Below are positions 9,901 to 17,368 of a stretch of 64,000 nt of DNA, piece after piece. The notes beneath the pieces are model-generated. The model ran no database searches. It had not been told where the DNA came from and saw nothing but the letters and a program-made list of their open reading frames with translations. This DNA comes from Tateyamaria omphalii (GTDB lineage: Bacteria > Pseudomonadota > Alphaproteobacteria > Rhodobacterales > Rhodobacteraceae). Where the stretch lies: contig NZ_BMWT01000002.1 in the NCBI RefSeq assembly GCF_014651375.1, positions 811,477-875,476 on the forward strand. Direction: 5' to 3'. Both the position numbers and the translations under genes were made by a program. How positions within the stretch are numbered: the stretch's first letter is position 1; each line of letters begins with the position of its first letter.

Positions 9901-10162
9901 GATACCCATCGGCCGAAATAAACAACCGATTGGCAGCGCCAACCTCGTTGAAATAGTTCTCAAGTGTGATCTGACGCCCGTCCACAAGAGTGATGATCAG
10001 GTCATCTCCGCTGCGCTGCTGTCCTGCCAGATCCACTTGTCGCAGGTTAAAGGAAATTTCCTGCCCACTGCTCAGGGAAACTGTCGTCCCGCCATCAACG
10101 GGCACGACTCCACGCTGCAATGCGCCCGCACCATCGCGGACGACGAAATCAATCGCCTTCAT
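6986..10162 (-). CDS. BapA/LapA-like secreted adhesin with Ig-like repeats
   Basis: This 1058-residue surface adhesin is the predicted cargo of the adjacent type I exporter. Residues 1-125 match the BapA prefix-like domain ('MKAIDFVVRDGAGALQRG', 'WSPSDDLIYLG'). An Ala/Gly-rich linker follows at about 140-180, including a run of glycines. Seven Ig-like repeats span residues 193-866, each ending in a V/I-D-T boundary (282, 380, 477, 574, 671, 769, 866). The last 100 residues ('LTITEAQLLGLSDSTNTL', 'GTIILDDDIAV') resemble the C-terminal secretion region common in Roseobacter type I substrates. No RTX nonapeptides and no N-terminal Sec signal are visible. A role in surface attachment or biofilm formation is inferred from the family. 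Confidence 0.88.
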   Translation of the reverse strand: MKAIDFVVRDGAGALQRGVVPVDGGTTVSLSSGQEISFNLRQVDLAGQQRSGDDLIITLVDGRQITLENYFNEVGAANRLFISADGYLNEVAFVETTDGELFAQFGPTEQWGKWSPSDDLIYLGRTEVAHAAAAEEESVSMLGATLLGGGLLGGGAAAAAAVVGGAAIIGGGGGGDGGGGDTPVVTPADPTVDNVGTSTNVGGDDTATHRFTVSGTGEPGDTVQVTAGGQVQTVTIAGDGTWSVEFVGDTFPTDGTVETSALFTHVGGGTTTIAGPVFVIDTTPPEVDVTEGVDSVGHIVNGSEMSGGVTLEGTGEAGATVAVTIAGVMRTVTVADDGTWAATWQPGTLADGEYSTEVTIVATDAFGNSTTVSDTLVVDTVASVTMETATVETDGVINAAEASDGVTLTGTAQPGSTVEVTFGSVTRSATVDAAGNWSAVFVAADVPAGEPEVAVTAVATDAAGNSATATGSVTVDTLVNALGYTSTAGGDGTINAVEAASGLVVTGVVEPGSSVVVVLGGVSTNAVVTADGTWTASFAPGQVPSGTYTTDMVATATDAAGNTSSVTQLVNVDTQASVLTLNGPVEGDDIINGAEASDGVVLSGTADPGALVNVTLHGVTHQAVAGTNGVWQAFFSATEVQQGTYDAQITATTTDAAGNTATVTDTVHVDTRVDNLSVAADLIEGDNVISGAERADGVVVTGTTEPGSTVMVTLGSQTVQAIVDTNGNWQAPFAATQIPEGEYTTSVSVTATDRAGNVATVSDTLRVDTLVNQLDMQDNVTADNVVSGAEAREGINLGGQVEPGSTVMVDFNGTVLAATVDAAGNWSLDIPPSAIPSGEYDAAITVMATDAVGNTETLSNTVRIDTEAPDGPVIASFTRDADGIRGISTEQSDGDLAVAQVNADGSVTDVAATQVDIDVLGETNFQFQTDVPDGSHLVVSSADAAGNTVGTYVVLDDESANSSVDLGNPALGNYQIEAVELQFAEEANLTITEAQLLGLSDSTNTLTIHGGSDDTVTIAGATRTGSTTVDGQAYDVYSLGTEGTIILDDDIAVNTGVV
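7565..9586 (-). repeat. Seven tandem Ig-like domain repeats inside the adhesin gene
   Basis: The repeats have a period of 97-98 codons (291-294 bases), with repeat ends at codons 282, 380, 477, 574, 671, 769 and 866. A typical repeat contains G-V-x-L-x-G-T-x-x-P-G-S-T-V, then D-x-x-G-N-W, then A-T-D-A-A-G-N, and ends in VDT. The first repeat is the most divergent. The middle copies share many identical words, so the tract could expand or contract by recombination. Confidence 0.9.
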
Positions 10163-10382
10163 CTTAGTACCACCACTCTCGCCCCAGACCGCTTTAGTAC
10201 GGTTCCTTCAGGTAACGCGCCGCCGACTTTTTCTGCCGTGCTGACCACTTGTTCTGATCGCAGTGATAAGCGAATCATGATTCTAGGGCTAGAGTCTTTT
10301 TATCAACCGGTCACAATTTCCTGCGTTTCCAGATACATATTGTGTTGATTCGGACTCACTCACTGTCGAAACGAGGTCGCCA

Positions 10383-11483
10383 ATGCCCACATCACCCGAT
10401 CTTCTCAACCTCTGGTACACGGGTGTGAATGCCGTTGGCGGAGACTCCGCAGTAAGCCGAGCGATTGCCGCTGGGTACGTGGAACGCCCTGACAAGATCA
10501 TTGCGGTTGGCAAGGCTGCGGTGGCCATGGCCAAAGCGGCCGTCCGGCAATGGCCAGATACACCCTGCCTGATCGTTACGAAATATGATCATGCCAAGAC
10601 CGCACCGGCCGGAGCCCAAGTGATCGAGGCCGCCCATCCCGTGCCAGATGCTGCGTCCGTTGCAGCGGGGCAGACCCTGTTGGACGCTGTTCGAAACTGC
10701 GGGTCGGATAGCACCCTGCTCATGCTTGTCTCGGGAGGAGCCTCTTCCCTTGTCGAAGTGCCCGAAGACGGGATGACACTCGACGATCTTAAGGCTGAAA
10801 CACAGTCGCTTCTGGCATCCGGCACGCCGATCGGGGAAATGAATGCCCACCGAACATCCCGATCACAGATTAAGGGTGGGAAATTGCTGGCTCACTTTAA
10901 AGGAGCACGGGTCACGACCCTGGCGCTTTCGGACGTGGAGGGTGACAGCCTGGCCACCATCGGCTCGGGCATTGGGGACGCCCGAAACGATGCCAGCTTC
11001 ATCTTTGCGCCGCATATAATCGCCAGCAACGCCATCGCACGCGATGCGGTGGCAACTGCCAGCTCAATCCCGGTGCTGACAAACAGCGAGACCCTCTATG
11101 CCGATGTCACCGACCTTGCCCCACACCTTGGTAATGTGCTGCGGGATGCAGAGCCGGGCTTGCATATCTTTGGCGGCGAACCAGTCGTGCAATTGCCCAA
11201 CAATCCCGGGATGGGTGGCCGCAACATGGCGCTAGGGCTTGCTCTGGCTCGCGAAATCGCCGGAACCCAAGGGCTGCACATCCTGGTCGCAGGTACGGAT
11301 GGAACGGATGGTCCGACGGATGCTGCCGGTGCGCTAGTCGATGGAAGCACTTGGGAAGACAGCGGCGCGGACGCGTTGGCTGCAGCTGACGCATATCCCT
11401 GGCTCAAAGAGCGCGATGCGCTTGTTATCACCGGGCCTACGGGTACGAATGTCATGGACCTGCTCATCGCGTACAAGGCGTGA
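10383..11483 (+). CDS. DUF4147 / glycerate 2-kinase-like (GckA/TtuD family) protein
   Basis: This 366-residue protein is related to the glycerate kinase type 2 family with DUF4147 and MOFRL domains. Family words include 'IAVGKAAVAMAKAA', 'MLVSGGASSLVEVP', 'MNAHRTSRSQIKGGKLL', 'ALSDVEGDSLATIGSG' and, in the MOFRL part, 'LVAGTDGTDGPTDAAGALVD'. Characterised members phosphorylate glycerate to 2-phosphoglycerate. This one is shorter than the usual 410-430 residues, so its substrate may differ. It is divergent from the adhesin gene and followed by a 309-base repeat region before the CocE-like hydrolase, so co-transcription with the downstream genes is uncertain. Confidence 0.75.
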   Translation: MPTSPDLLNLWYTGVNAVGGDSAVSRAIAAGYVERPDKIIAVGKAAVAMAKAAVRQWPDTPCLIVTKYDHAKTAPAGAQVIEAAHPVPDAASVAAGQTLLDAVRNCGSDSTLLMLVSGGASSLVEVPEDGMTLDDLKAETQSLLASGTPIGEMNAHRTSRSQIKGGKLLAHFKGARVTTLALSDVEGDSLATIGSGIGDARNDASFIFAPHIIASNAIARDAVATASSIPVLTNSETLYADVTDLAPHLGNVLRDAEPGLHIFGGEPVVQLPNNPGMGGRNMALGLALAREIAGTQGLHILVAGTDGTDGPTDAAGALVDGSTWEDSGADALAAADAYPWLKERDALVITGPTGTNVMDLLIAYKA

Positions 11484-11513
11484 TCCAAGGGCCGCTGCGT
11501 GACGACATTTTTA

Positions 11514-11752
11514 AGGGGGCTCTGCCCCCGGCCTGCGGCCTCCCCGAGGCACTTTCGGCCAGAAGAAGATAAAGGGAAGGTTTGCAACCCTCCCCCCAGG
11601 AAGAAAGGTCCCCCCTTCTCCTGGCACGGCCATCGGCGCCTCCGCCTGCACCGTATGTCTTCAATGCCCTCATTAAGGTTAACAGTCTCTTTCTTCTGGC
11701 CCGAAATACCTCGGGGGTGAGCGCGTCAGCGCGAGGGGGCTGGCCCCCTTCC
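11514..11752. repeat. Intergenic palindromic repeat element in inverted orientation
   Basis: The 309 bases between 11484 and 11792 hold no credible gene but are highly structured. A perfect hairpin GGGGGC-TCT-GCCCCC lies at 11515-11529 and a second, AGGGGGC-TG-GCCCCCT, at 11734-11749. Inside them, 11542-11569 and 11690-11716 are inverted copies of a roughly 28-base unit (CCCCGAGG..TTTCGG.CCAGAAGAA) with a few mismatches. The whole block looks like two facing copies of a short dispersed repeat, of a kind common between Rhodobacterales genes. It may also act as a transcription terminator for the gene ending at 11483. Confidence 0.6.
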
Positions 11753-11792
11753 CCGCTTGACAGTCTCGCGTGGCGCGGCTCACCGTGCACTC

Positions 11793-13745
11793 ATGAAGAA
11801 CACACTCCGTGAGATCGAAGAACAGCCCGATCTGGGCATCACCCTTACCGACGGCACCCGCTTGTCCGCCCGGATGTGGCGCCCTGTCGATTCCACAGAT
11901 GACCCGGTGCCGGTGATCCTCGAATATCTCCCTTACCGCAAACGCGATGGGACTTGCGCCCGCGACGCACTTACACACCCCTATTTCGCCCAACGCGGCT
12001 ATGCCTGTCTTCGCGTCGACATGCGCGGCAATGGCGACAGTCACGGGCTGATGGAAGATGAGTATACGCAGCAAGAACTCGACGACGCGGTCGAGGTGAT
12101 CGCATGGGCTGCAGCCCAGCCGTGGTGCAACGGCAATGTCGGCATGATGGGGATCAGCTGGGGTGGCTTCAACAGTCTGCAAGTCGCAGCGATGGCCCCC
12201 GAGCCGCTGAAAGCGATCATCACACTCTGTTCAACCGTCGACCGCTTTGCGGATGACATTCACTACAAGGGCGGCTGCCTGCTGAACGAAAACCTGGGCT
12301 GGGGCGCCACGATGTGGAGCTATTCGTCCCGCGCGCCCGACCCGGCCCTGCGGCCCGATTGGCGCGAGATGTGGCTGGAGCGGTTGGAAAACGAACCGTT
12401 CCTGCCCAGCACATGGCTGCGCCACCAGGCGCGGGACGAGTATTGGAAACATGGCTCCGTTTGCGAAAGCTATGACACGATCAAAGCCAAGGTACTGGCC
12501 GTCGGTGGCTGGGGCGATGCCTACAAGAATGCCGTACCCCAGATCGTTAACAAAATTCCCGGCGCCAAAGGCATTATCGGCCCTTGGGTACATAAATATC
12601 CGCATTTCGCGGTGCCCGAGCCGCGCATCGGTTTCCTGCAGGAAGCGCTGCGCTGGTGGGATCGGTGGCTGAAAGGCATTGAAACCGGTGTCGAGGACGA
12701 CCCTGACATGCGCACTTATCTTATGGACGGCGCGCGCCCGGCTACATGGTACACGAACCGACCGGGACGGTGGCTGGCGGACGCGCAAAGCGAAACACTT
12801 GTCTGGTATCTGACCAATGCGGGGCTCGATACGACCAAGGATGCATGCCAGCGGGATATTTCATCGCCACAGGATACAGGTGCTGACGCCGGTGAATACT
12901 GCGCCATCTGGCTTGGCCCCGAACTGCCCGGTGACCAACGGCGCGATGATGCACTCAGCGCAACCTTTGACAGCAAACCCATCGAATCCGACCTTTCGAT
13001 CACGGGTGCCCCCGTCATACACCTGAACCTCAGCGCGGATCAGCCGGTCGCACATATCGCGGTGCGGCTGAACCATATCCACCCCGATGGGGCTGCAACG
13101 CGGATCACGTACGGCGTTCTCAACCTGGCCAACCACTTGAACCGGTCCCTTGTGCCGGGACAACGCGAAGCCATTCGCATGAATCTGGACCACATCGCTT
13201 ATACTGTGCCCGCTGGCCACCGCATCCGCGTGTCGATTTCGACCGCCTATTGGCCATTGATCTGGCCCGCCCCACAATCCGCCACAGTGACGCTCCACGC
13301 CGGATCACTAGCCGTCGAGGCGCTGACCGAGGCGGGCATCTATTCATTCCAACAGCCAGAGTCAGCCGCACCATGGAAAACGGAAGAGCTCCGTCCCGAA
13401 ACACATACGCGGCGCCAGGAAACAGATATGGTCACCGGTGTCACGTCGCTCGTCATCGAAGACGACTTCGGTAAGGTTCGCGACCTCGACCATGGGTTGG
13501 TCCACGAATCCATTGCTCGGGAACGCTGGGACATCCATCCAGACGATCCGTTGTCTGCAAAAGGAACCTGTCATTGGACGGATGAAATCGAACGTGACAG
13601 CATACGCTTGCGCACTGAAGCCAGTTGCTCAATGTGGTCAGACGCCAGCGACTTTCACTTGAGCGCGAAATTGGAAGCGTTTGAAAACGATGTCCGCATC
13701 TACGAACGCACGATCACAGACAAGATTCCCCGACGGAACCTGTAG
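11793..13745 (+). CDS. CocE/NonD family hydrolase (X-Pro dipeptidyl-peptidase S15-like)
   Basis: This 650-residue serine hydrolase has an alpha/beta-hydrolase N-terminal domain and a C-terminal jelly-roll domain as in cocaine esterase and X-Pro dipeptidyl-peptidases. The nucleophile elbow is 'GMMGISWGGFNS' (Gly-x-Ser-x-Gly), 'MRGNGDSHG' is the usual oxyanion-region motif, and 'GPWVHKYPHFAVPEP' supplies the candidate catalytic histidine. The C-terminal domain shows 'HIAVRLNHIHPDG' and 'GHRIRVSISTAYWPLIWP'. ATG 11793 starts at family homology; the ORF start at 11757 lies in the repeat region. No signal peptide is seen, so it is probably cytoplasmic. It precedes a peptide-type ABC importer and may act on the imported ester, amide or peptide; that link is inferred. 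Confidence 0.88.
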   Translation: MKNTLREIEEQPDLGITLTDGTRLSARMWRPVDSTDDPVPVILEYLPYRKRDGTCARDALTHPYFAQRGYACLRVDMRGNGDSHGLMEDEYTQQELDDAVEVIAWAAAQPWCNGNVGMMGISWGGFNSLQVAAMAPEPLKAIITLCSTVDRFADDIHYKGGCLLNENLGWGATMWSYSSRAPDPALRPDWREMWLERLENEPFLPSTWLRHQARDEYWKHGSVCESYDTIKAKVLAVGGWGDAYKNAVPQIVNKIPGAKGIIGPWVHKYPHFAVPEPRIGFLQEALRWWDRWLKGIETGVEDDPDMRTYLMDGARPATWYTNRPGRWLADAQSETLVWYLTNAGLDTTKDACQRDISSPQDTGADAGEYCAIWLGPELPGDQRRDDALSATFDSKPIESDLSITGAPVIHLNLSADQPVAHIAVRLNHIHPDGAATRITYGVLNLANHLNRSLVPGQREAIRMNLDHIAYTVPAGHRIRVSISTAYWPLIWPAPQSATVTLHAGSLAVEALTEAGIYSFQQPESAAPWKTEELRPETHTRRQETDMVTGVTSLVIEDDFGKVRDLDHGLVHESIARERWDIHPDDPLSAKGTCHWTDEIERDSIRLRTEASCSMWSDASDFHLSAKLEAFENDVRIYERTITDKIPRRNL

Positions 13746-13882
13746 CCCTTGGGCAAGGCCAGCGCTCACAATGCTGAAAACATTCCATTTTTACCCCTTG
13801 CGGGGTGTCTTCAAATGGGTACGCTGACTGAGCAATCAATAAACGCGCCATCAAGGCGCAGGGGACCAACCGGGAGAAATCA

Positions 13883-15475
13883 ATGTCACATGAACTTGAA
13901 CACCTGTCTGCCGAGGTGGCAGCAGGCAAGATGACACGACGTGAGTTTATGGCACGAGCCGCGGCACTTGGCGTTACCGCCGCAATCGCATCATCAATGC
14001 TCGCGACAGAAGCCAAGGCAACACCGGTCGCCGGCGGCACATTCAAGATGGGTATTCAGGGTGGCGAGTCCACCAACAGCCAGGACCCAGCCACCTGGGC
14101 CTCAGATGTTCCGCTCGCTGGTGGGTTCCTCTGGGGTGAACCGTTGGTCGAGCTGGTCGCGGATGGCAGCCTCAAAGGTCTGGTAGCTGAAAGCTGGGAA
14201 GGGTCGGACGACGCAACGGTTTGGCGCTTCAAAATCCGCAGCGGCGTGACATTCTCAAACGGCGCAGCGGTGACAGCCGACGATGTGCTGAAAACAATGG
14301 AGCGCCACTCGAACGAAGAATCGAAATCTGGCGCCCTTGGCATCGTGCAAGGCATCGAAAGCATGCGCACCGATGGCGACGTGTTCGAAGTGACACTGGG
14401 CGTCGGCAACGCCGACCTGCCCTACCTGATGGCTGACTACCACCTGATCATTCAGCCCGGCGGCGGCTTTGACGACCCGGCAGCCGCCATCGGCACAGGC
14501 CCCTACACGCTGGAAACAGACGAACCCGGAGTGCGCATGACCTTTGCGCGCAAGGCAGACTATTGGGGCGGCGACCAGACGCAGGTCGCGCACTACGACG
14601 CTGTTGAAATCATCGTGCTGAACGATGCCACGGCACGAACGGCAGCCCTGCAGTCTGGTCAGGTCGACGCGATCAACCGCGTGGAACCCAAGATCGCCAA
14701 ATTGCTGGACCGCGCGCCCACCGTCAATGTGCTGTCGACCCAAGGCCGTGGCCACTACGTCTTTATCATGCACGTGGATACTGCACCCTTTGACGAAAAT
14801 GAACTTCGGTTGGCCCTGAAACACGCGCTCAACCGCGAAGAAATGGTCGAGAAAATCCTGCAAGGCTATGGCTCGGTCGGGAATGACATGCCGATCAATG
14901 CGGCCTACCCGCTTTTCGACGACACGATCCCGCAGCGCGAGTTCAATCTCGAAAAAGCAGCCGAGCACTACAAGAAGTCCGGCCACGACGGCTCGCCGAT
15001 CATTCTGCGCACCGCTGACGGTGCATTCCCGGGCGCGGTCGATGCCGCAGCGTTGTTCCAACAATCCTGCCAAGCGGCGGGCATCCCATTGGAAATCAAG
15101 CGTGAACCCAATGATGGCTACTGGTCCGAAGTGTGGAACGTACAGCCCTTCTGCTGCTCGTACTGGGGCGGTCGCCCTGTGCAAGACCAGATGTATTCGA
15201 CGGCCTACCTGTCCACCGCAGATTGGAATGACACTCGCTGGAAGCGCCCGGAATTCGATGAAATGCTGCTCGAAGCCCGCGCAGAAATCGATGAAGCCAA
15301 GCGGAAAGAGATCTACTCCAAGATGGGTCGCATGATGAACGAAGAGGGCGGTGTGATGGTGCCCATGTTCAACGACTTCGTGGATGCGGTCTCGGCCAAA
15401 GTCCAGGGGTGGGAGGCGAACCCGAACGGTCCGCAGATGTACTGGAAAACGGGTAAGTACACCTGGAAAGCCTAA
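13883..15475 (+). CDS. ABC transporter substrate-binding protein, family 5 (peptide type)
   Basis: This 530-residue periplasmic binding protein of the DppA/OppA family has a twin-arginine-like leader, 'MTRREFMARAAALGVTAA', ending near 'ATEAKA', so Tat export is likely. Mature-protein motifs include 'VAESWEGSDDATVWRFKIR', 'GVTFSNGAAVTADDVL' and 'GTGPYTLETDEPGVRMTF', all typical of family 5. A GGGAGA Shine-Dalgarno precedes ATG 13883. It heads the importer cluster and is followed by a terminator-like hairpin before the permeases, which fits higher expression of the binding protein. The ligand could be a peptide, an opine-like compound or a glycoside. Confidence 0.92.
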   Translation: MSHELEHLSAEVAAGKMTRREFMARAAALGVTAAIASSMLATEAKATPVAGGTFKMGIQGGESTNSQDPATWASDVPLAGGFLWGEPLVELVADGSLKGLVAESWEGSDDATVWRFKIRSGVTFSNGAAVTADDVLKTMERHSNEESKSGALGIVQGIESMRTDGDVFEVTLGVGNADLPYLMADYHLIIQPGGGFDDPAAAIGTGPYTLETDEPGVRMTFARKADYWGGDQTQVAHYDAVEIIVLNDATARTAALQSGQVDAINRVEPKIAKLLDRAPTVNVLSTQGRGHYVFIMHVDTAPFDENELRLALKHALNREEMVEKILQGYGSVGNDMPINAAYPLFDDTIPQREFNLEKAAEHYKKSGHDGSPIILRTADGAFPGAVDAAALFQQSCQAAGIPLEIKREPNDGYWSEVWNVQPFCCSYWGGRPVQDQMYSTAYLSTADWNDTRWKRPEFDEMLLEARAEIDEAKRKEIYSKMGRMMNEEGGVMVPMFNDFVDAVSAKVQGWEANPNGPQMYWKTGKYTWKA

Positions 15476-15487
15476 GCCTGCCTCACA

Positions 15488-15518
15488 CCGCGCCCGCACA
15501 CAAACGGGCGCGGTTTTT
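15488..15518 (+). terminator. Rho-independent terminator/attenuator after the binding-protein gene
   Basis: A perfect nine-base stem CCGCGCCCG / CGGGCGCGG with an eight-base loop is followed directly by five Ts. It sits 13 bases after the binding-protein stop and about 60 bases before the first permease gene. Partial read-through would give less permease/ATPase mRNA than binding-protein mRNA. Confidence 0.8.
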
Positions 15519-15580
15519 CAATTCACGACCCTGCGCACGTCCCTGACCGGGCGGCATCGGTCCCATCAGGACCCCACCCC

Positions 15581-16537
15581 ATGCACCCCATCCTGAAACT
15601 TGTCGCAGAACGCCTCGCCCTTGGTGTGTTGCTGCTGTTCGCGGCCTCTGCCCTGATCTTCGGCCTAACCGAAATCCTGCCGGGCGACGCGGCACAAGCC
15701 ATTCTCGGCCAATCCGCGACCCCGGAAAGCCTCGCCAACCTGCGGGAAGAAATGGGGTTGAACCGTCCTGCCCTGACCCGCTACTTCGAATGGCTTGGCG
15801 GCATCGTGACAGGCGATATGGGTGTCGCGCTGACCAATAAGCTGCCCATCGGCGAACAGATTGCCCGGCGCATGTCATCAACCCTGTTCCTCGCCTTCTG
15901 GGCCGCCATCATCTCAGTTCCACTGGCCATCCTTCTGGGTCTCATTGCCGTAAGATACCAGAACCGGTGGCCGGACAAGCTGATCTCCGGCATCACGCTC
16001 GCATCGATCTCACTGCCAGAGTTCATGATCGCTTACATTCTTGTCTTCTTCTTTGCAGTCAAACTCTTCTGGGCCCCTTCCTTTGCCTCCATCAGCCCCG
16101 GCATGCCGCTTCTGGAACAACTCCACGCCATCTCGCTGCCCGTCGCCGTTCTGACCATGGTGGTCCTTGCACACATGATGCGCATGACGCGGGCCGCCAT
16201 CCTGAACGTGATGCAATCAGCCTACATTGAAACGGCCGAGCTCAAGGGGCTGACGACGTTCAAAGTGATCTATCGCCATGCCTTCCCCAACGCCATCGCA
16301 CCTATCGTGAACGTGGTGATGATCAATCTGGCCTACCTCGTCGTTGGTGTCGTGGTGGTCGAAGTGGTCTTCGCCTATCCCGGTATGGGCCAATACCTCG
16401 TGGACGCGGTGGTCAAACGAGACGTCCCCGTGGTGCTTGCCTGCGGCGTTATCTTTGCCGCCGTATACATCATTCTGAATATCGTCGCTGACGTGGTGTC
16501 CATCCTGGCCAACCCACGCCTCCGCCACCCGAAGTAA
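15581..16537 (+). CDS. ABC transporter permease, DppB/OppB type
   Basis: This 318-residue inner-membrane permease shows the DppB N-terminus, with one helix followed by 'FGLTEILPGDAAQAILG' and 'MGLNRPALTRYFEWLGGI'. The cytoplasmic EAA-type loop is at 'ETAELKGLTTFKVIYRHAFPNAIAP'. About six transmembrane helices are expected. It pairs with the following DppC-type permease to form the channel. The end motif 'LNIVADVVSILANPRLR' is typical of the family. The gene is 12 bases upstream of its partner. Confidence 0.94.
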   Translation: MHPILKLVAERLALGVLLLFAASALIFGLTEILPGDAAQAILGQSATPESLANLREEMGLNRPALTRYFEWLGGIVTGDMGVALTNKLPIGEQIARRMSSTLFLAFWAAIISVPLAILLGLIAVRYQNRWPDKLISGITLASISLPEFMIAYILVFFFAVKLFWAPSFASISPGMPLLEQLHAISLPVAVLTMVVLAHMMRMTRAAILNVMQSAYIETAELKGLTTFKVIYRHAFPNAIAPIVNVVMINLAYLVVGVVVVEVVFAYPGMGQYLVDAVVKRDVPVVLACGVIFAAVYIILNIVADVVSILANPRLRHPK

Positions 16538-16549
16538 GGGAGAGGACCC

Positions 16550-17368
16550 ATGCTCAAAAACATTCCCCTCTCTGCCGCCATCGGACTTCTGATCACCGGC
16601 ACCTACTTCCTTGCGGCTATCTTCGCTTCATGGATCGCTCCTTATGGCATGGCCGAAACTGTTGGCGACGTATGGGAACCGTCATCGGCTCAGTTCTGGC
16701 TTGGGACCGACCAGATTGGGCGCGATCTGCTCACCCGCATGATCTATGGCGGGCAGACAACAATCTTCATCGCCACGGCCGCCACTATCCTCAGCTTCAC
16801 AACCGGTTCTGTTCTTGGCTTTCTGGCGGCCGTTTCCGGCGGCTGGATCGACCAGGTGATGAGCCGCCTCGTCGATCTTTTCATGTCGATCCCGTCCCTG
16901 ATCCTCGCGCTCGTAATCCTGTCGAGCATCGAGGCGACAGTCGTCACACTGATCGTCATTATGGGCCTCTTGGACAGCACACGGGTCTACCGCTTGGCGC
17001 GCGCTGTGGCCGTCGACATATCCGTCATGGACTATGTCGAAGCAGCGCGCCTGCGCGGTGAAAAACTTGGCTGGATCATCTTCCGGGAAATCCTGCCCAA
17101 TGCCCTCTCGCCGCTTGTTGCCGAAATGGGCCTCCGTTTCATCTTCATGGTGCTCTTCATCTCAACGCTCAGTTTCCTGGGCATCGGCGTCCAGCCCCCG
17201 CTCGCAGACTGGGGTGGAATCGTCAAAGAGAACAAGGAAGGGATCAACTTCGGCATCGGCGCGGCCCTCTACCCCGCCGTCGCGATTGCCACGCTGGCCA
17301 TCAGCGTGAACCTCATCGCCGACTGGATCCTGAACCGGACAACCTCACTGAAAGGGGGGCGCGGATGA
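16550..17368 (+). CDS. ABC transporter permease, DppC/OppC type
   Basis: This 272-residue partner permease has family motifs 'FWLGTDQIGRDLLTRMIYGGQTT', given here in part, the EAA loop 'DYVEAARLRGEKLGWIIFRE' and 'SFLGIGVQPPLADWGGIV'. The N-terminal helix at about residues 7-30 precedes the conserved D-Q-I-G-R-D segment. It overlaps the ATPase start by four bases, which supports translational coupling. It is somewhat shorter than E. coli DppC because its N-terminal extension is minimal. Confidence 0.94.
   Translation: MLKNIPLSAAIGLLITGTYFLAAIFASWIAPYGMAETVGDVWEPSSAQFWLGTDQIGRDLLTRMIYGGQTTIFIATAATILSFTTGSVLGFLAAVSGGWIDQVMSRLVDLFMSIPSLILALVILSSIEATVVTLIVIMGLLDSTRVYRLARAVAVDISVMDYVEAARLRGEKLGWIIFREILPNALSPLVAEMGLRFIFMVLFISTLSFLGIGVQPPLADWGGIVKENKEGINFGIGAALYPAVAIATLAISVNLIADWILNRTTSLKGGRG

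Noticed and set aside
14255..15499. 414-codon minus-strand frame opposite the peptide-binding-protein gene
   Set aside because: No domain is recognisable and the plus strand encodes a full-length family 5 binding protein.
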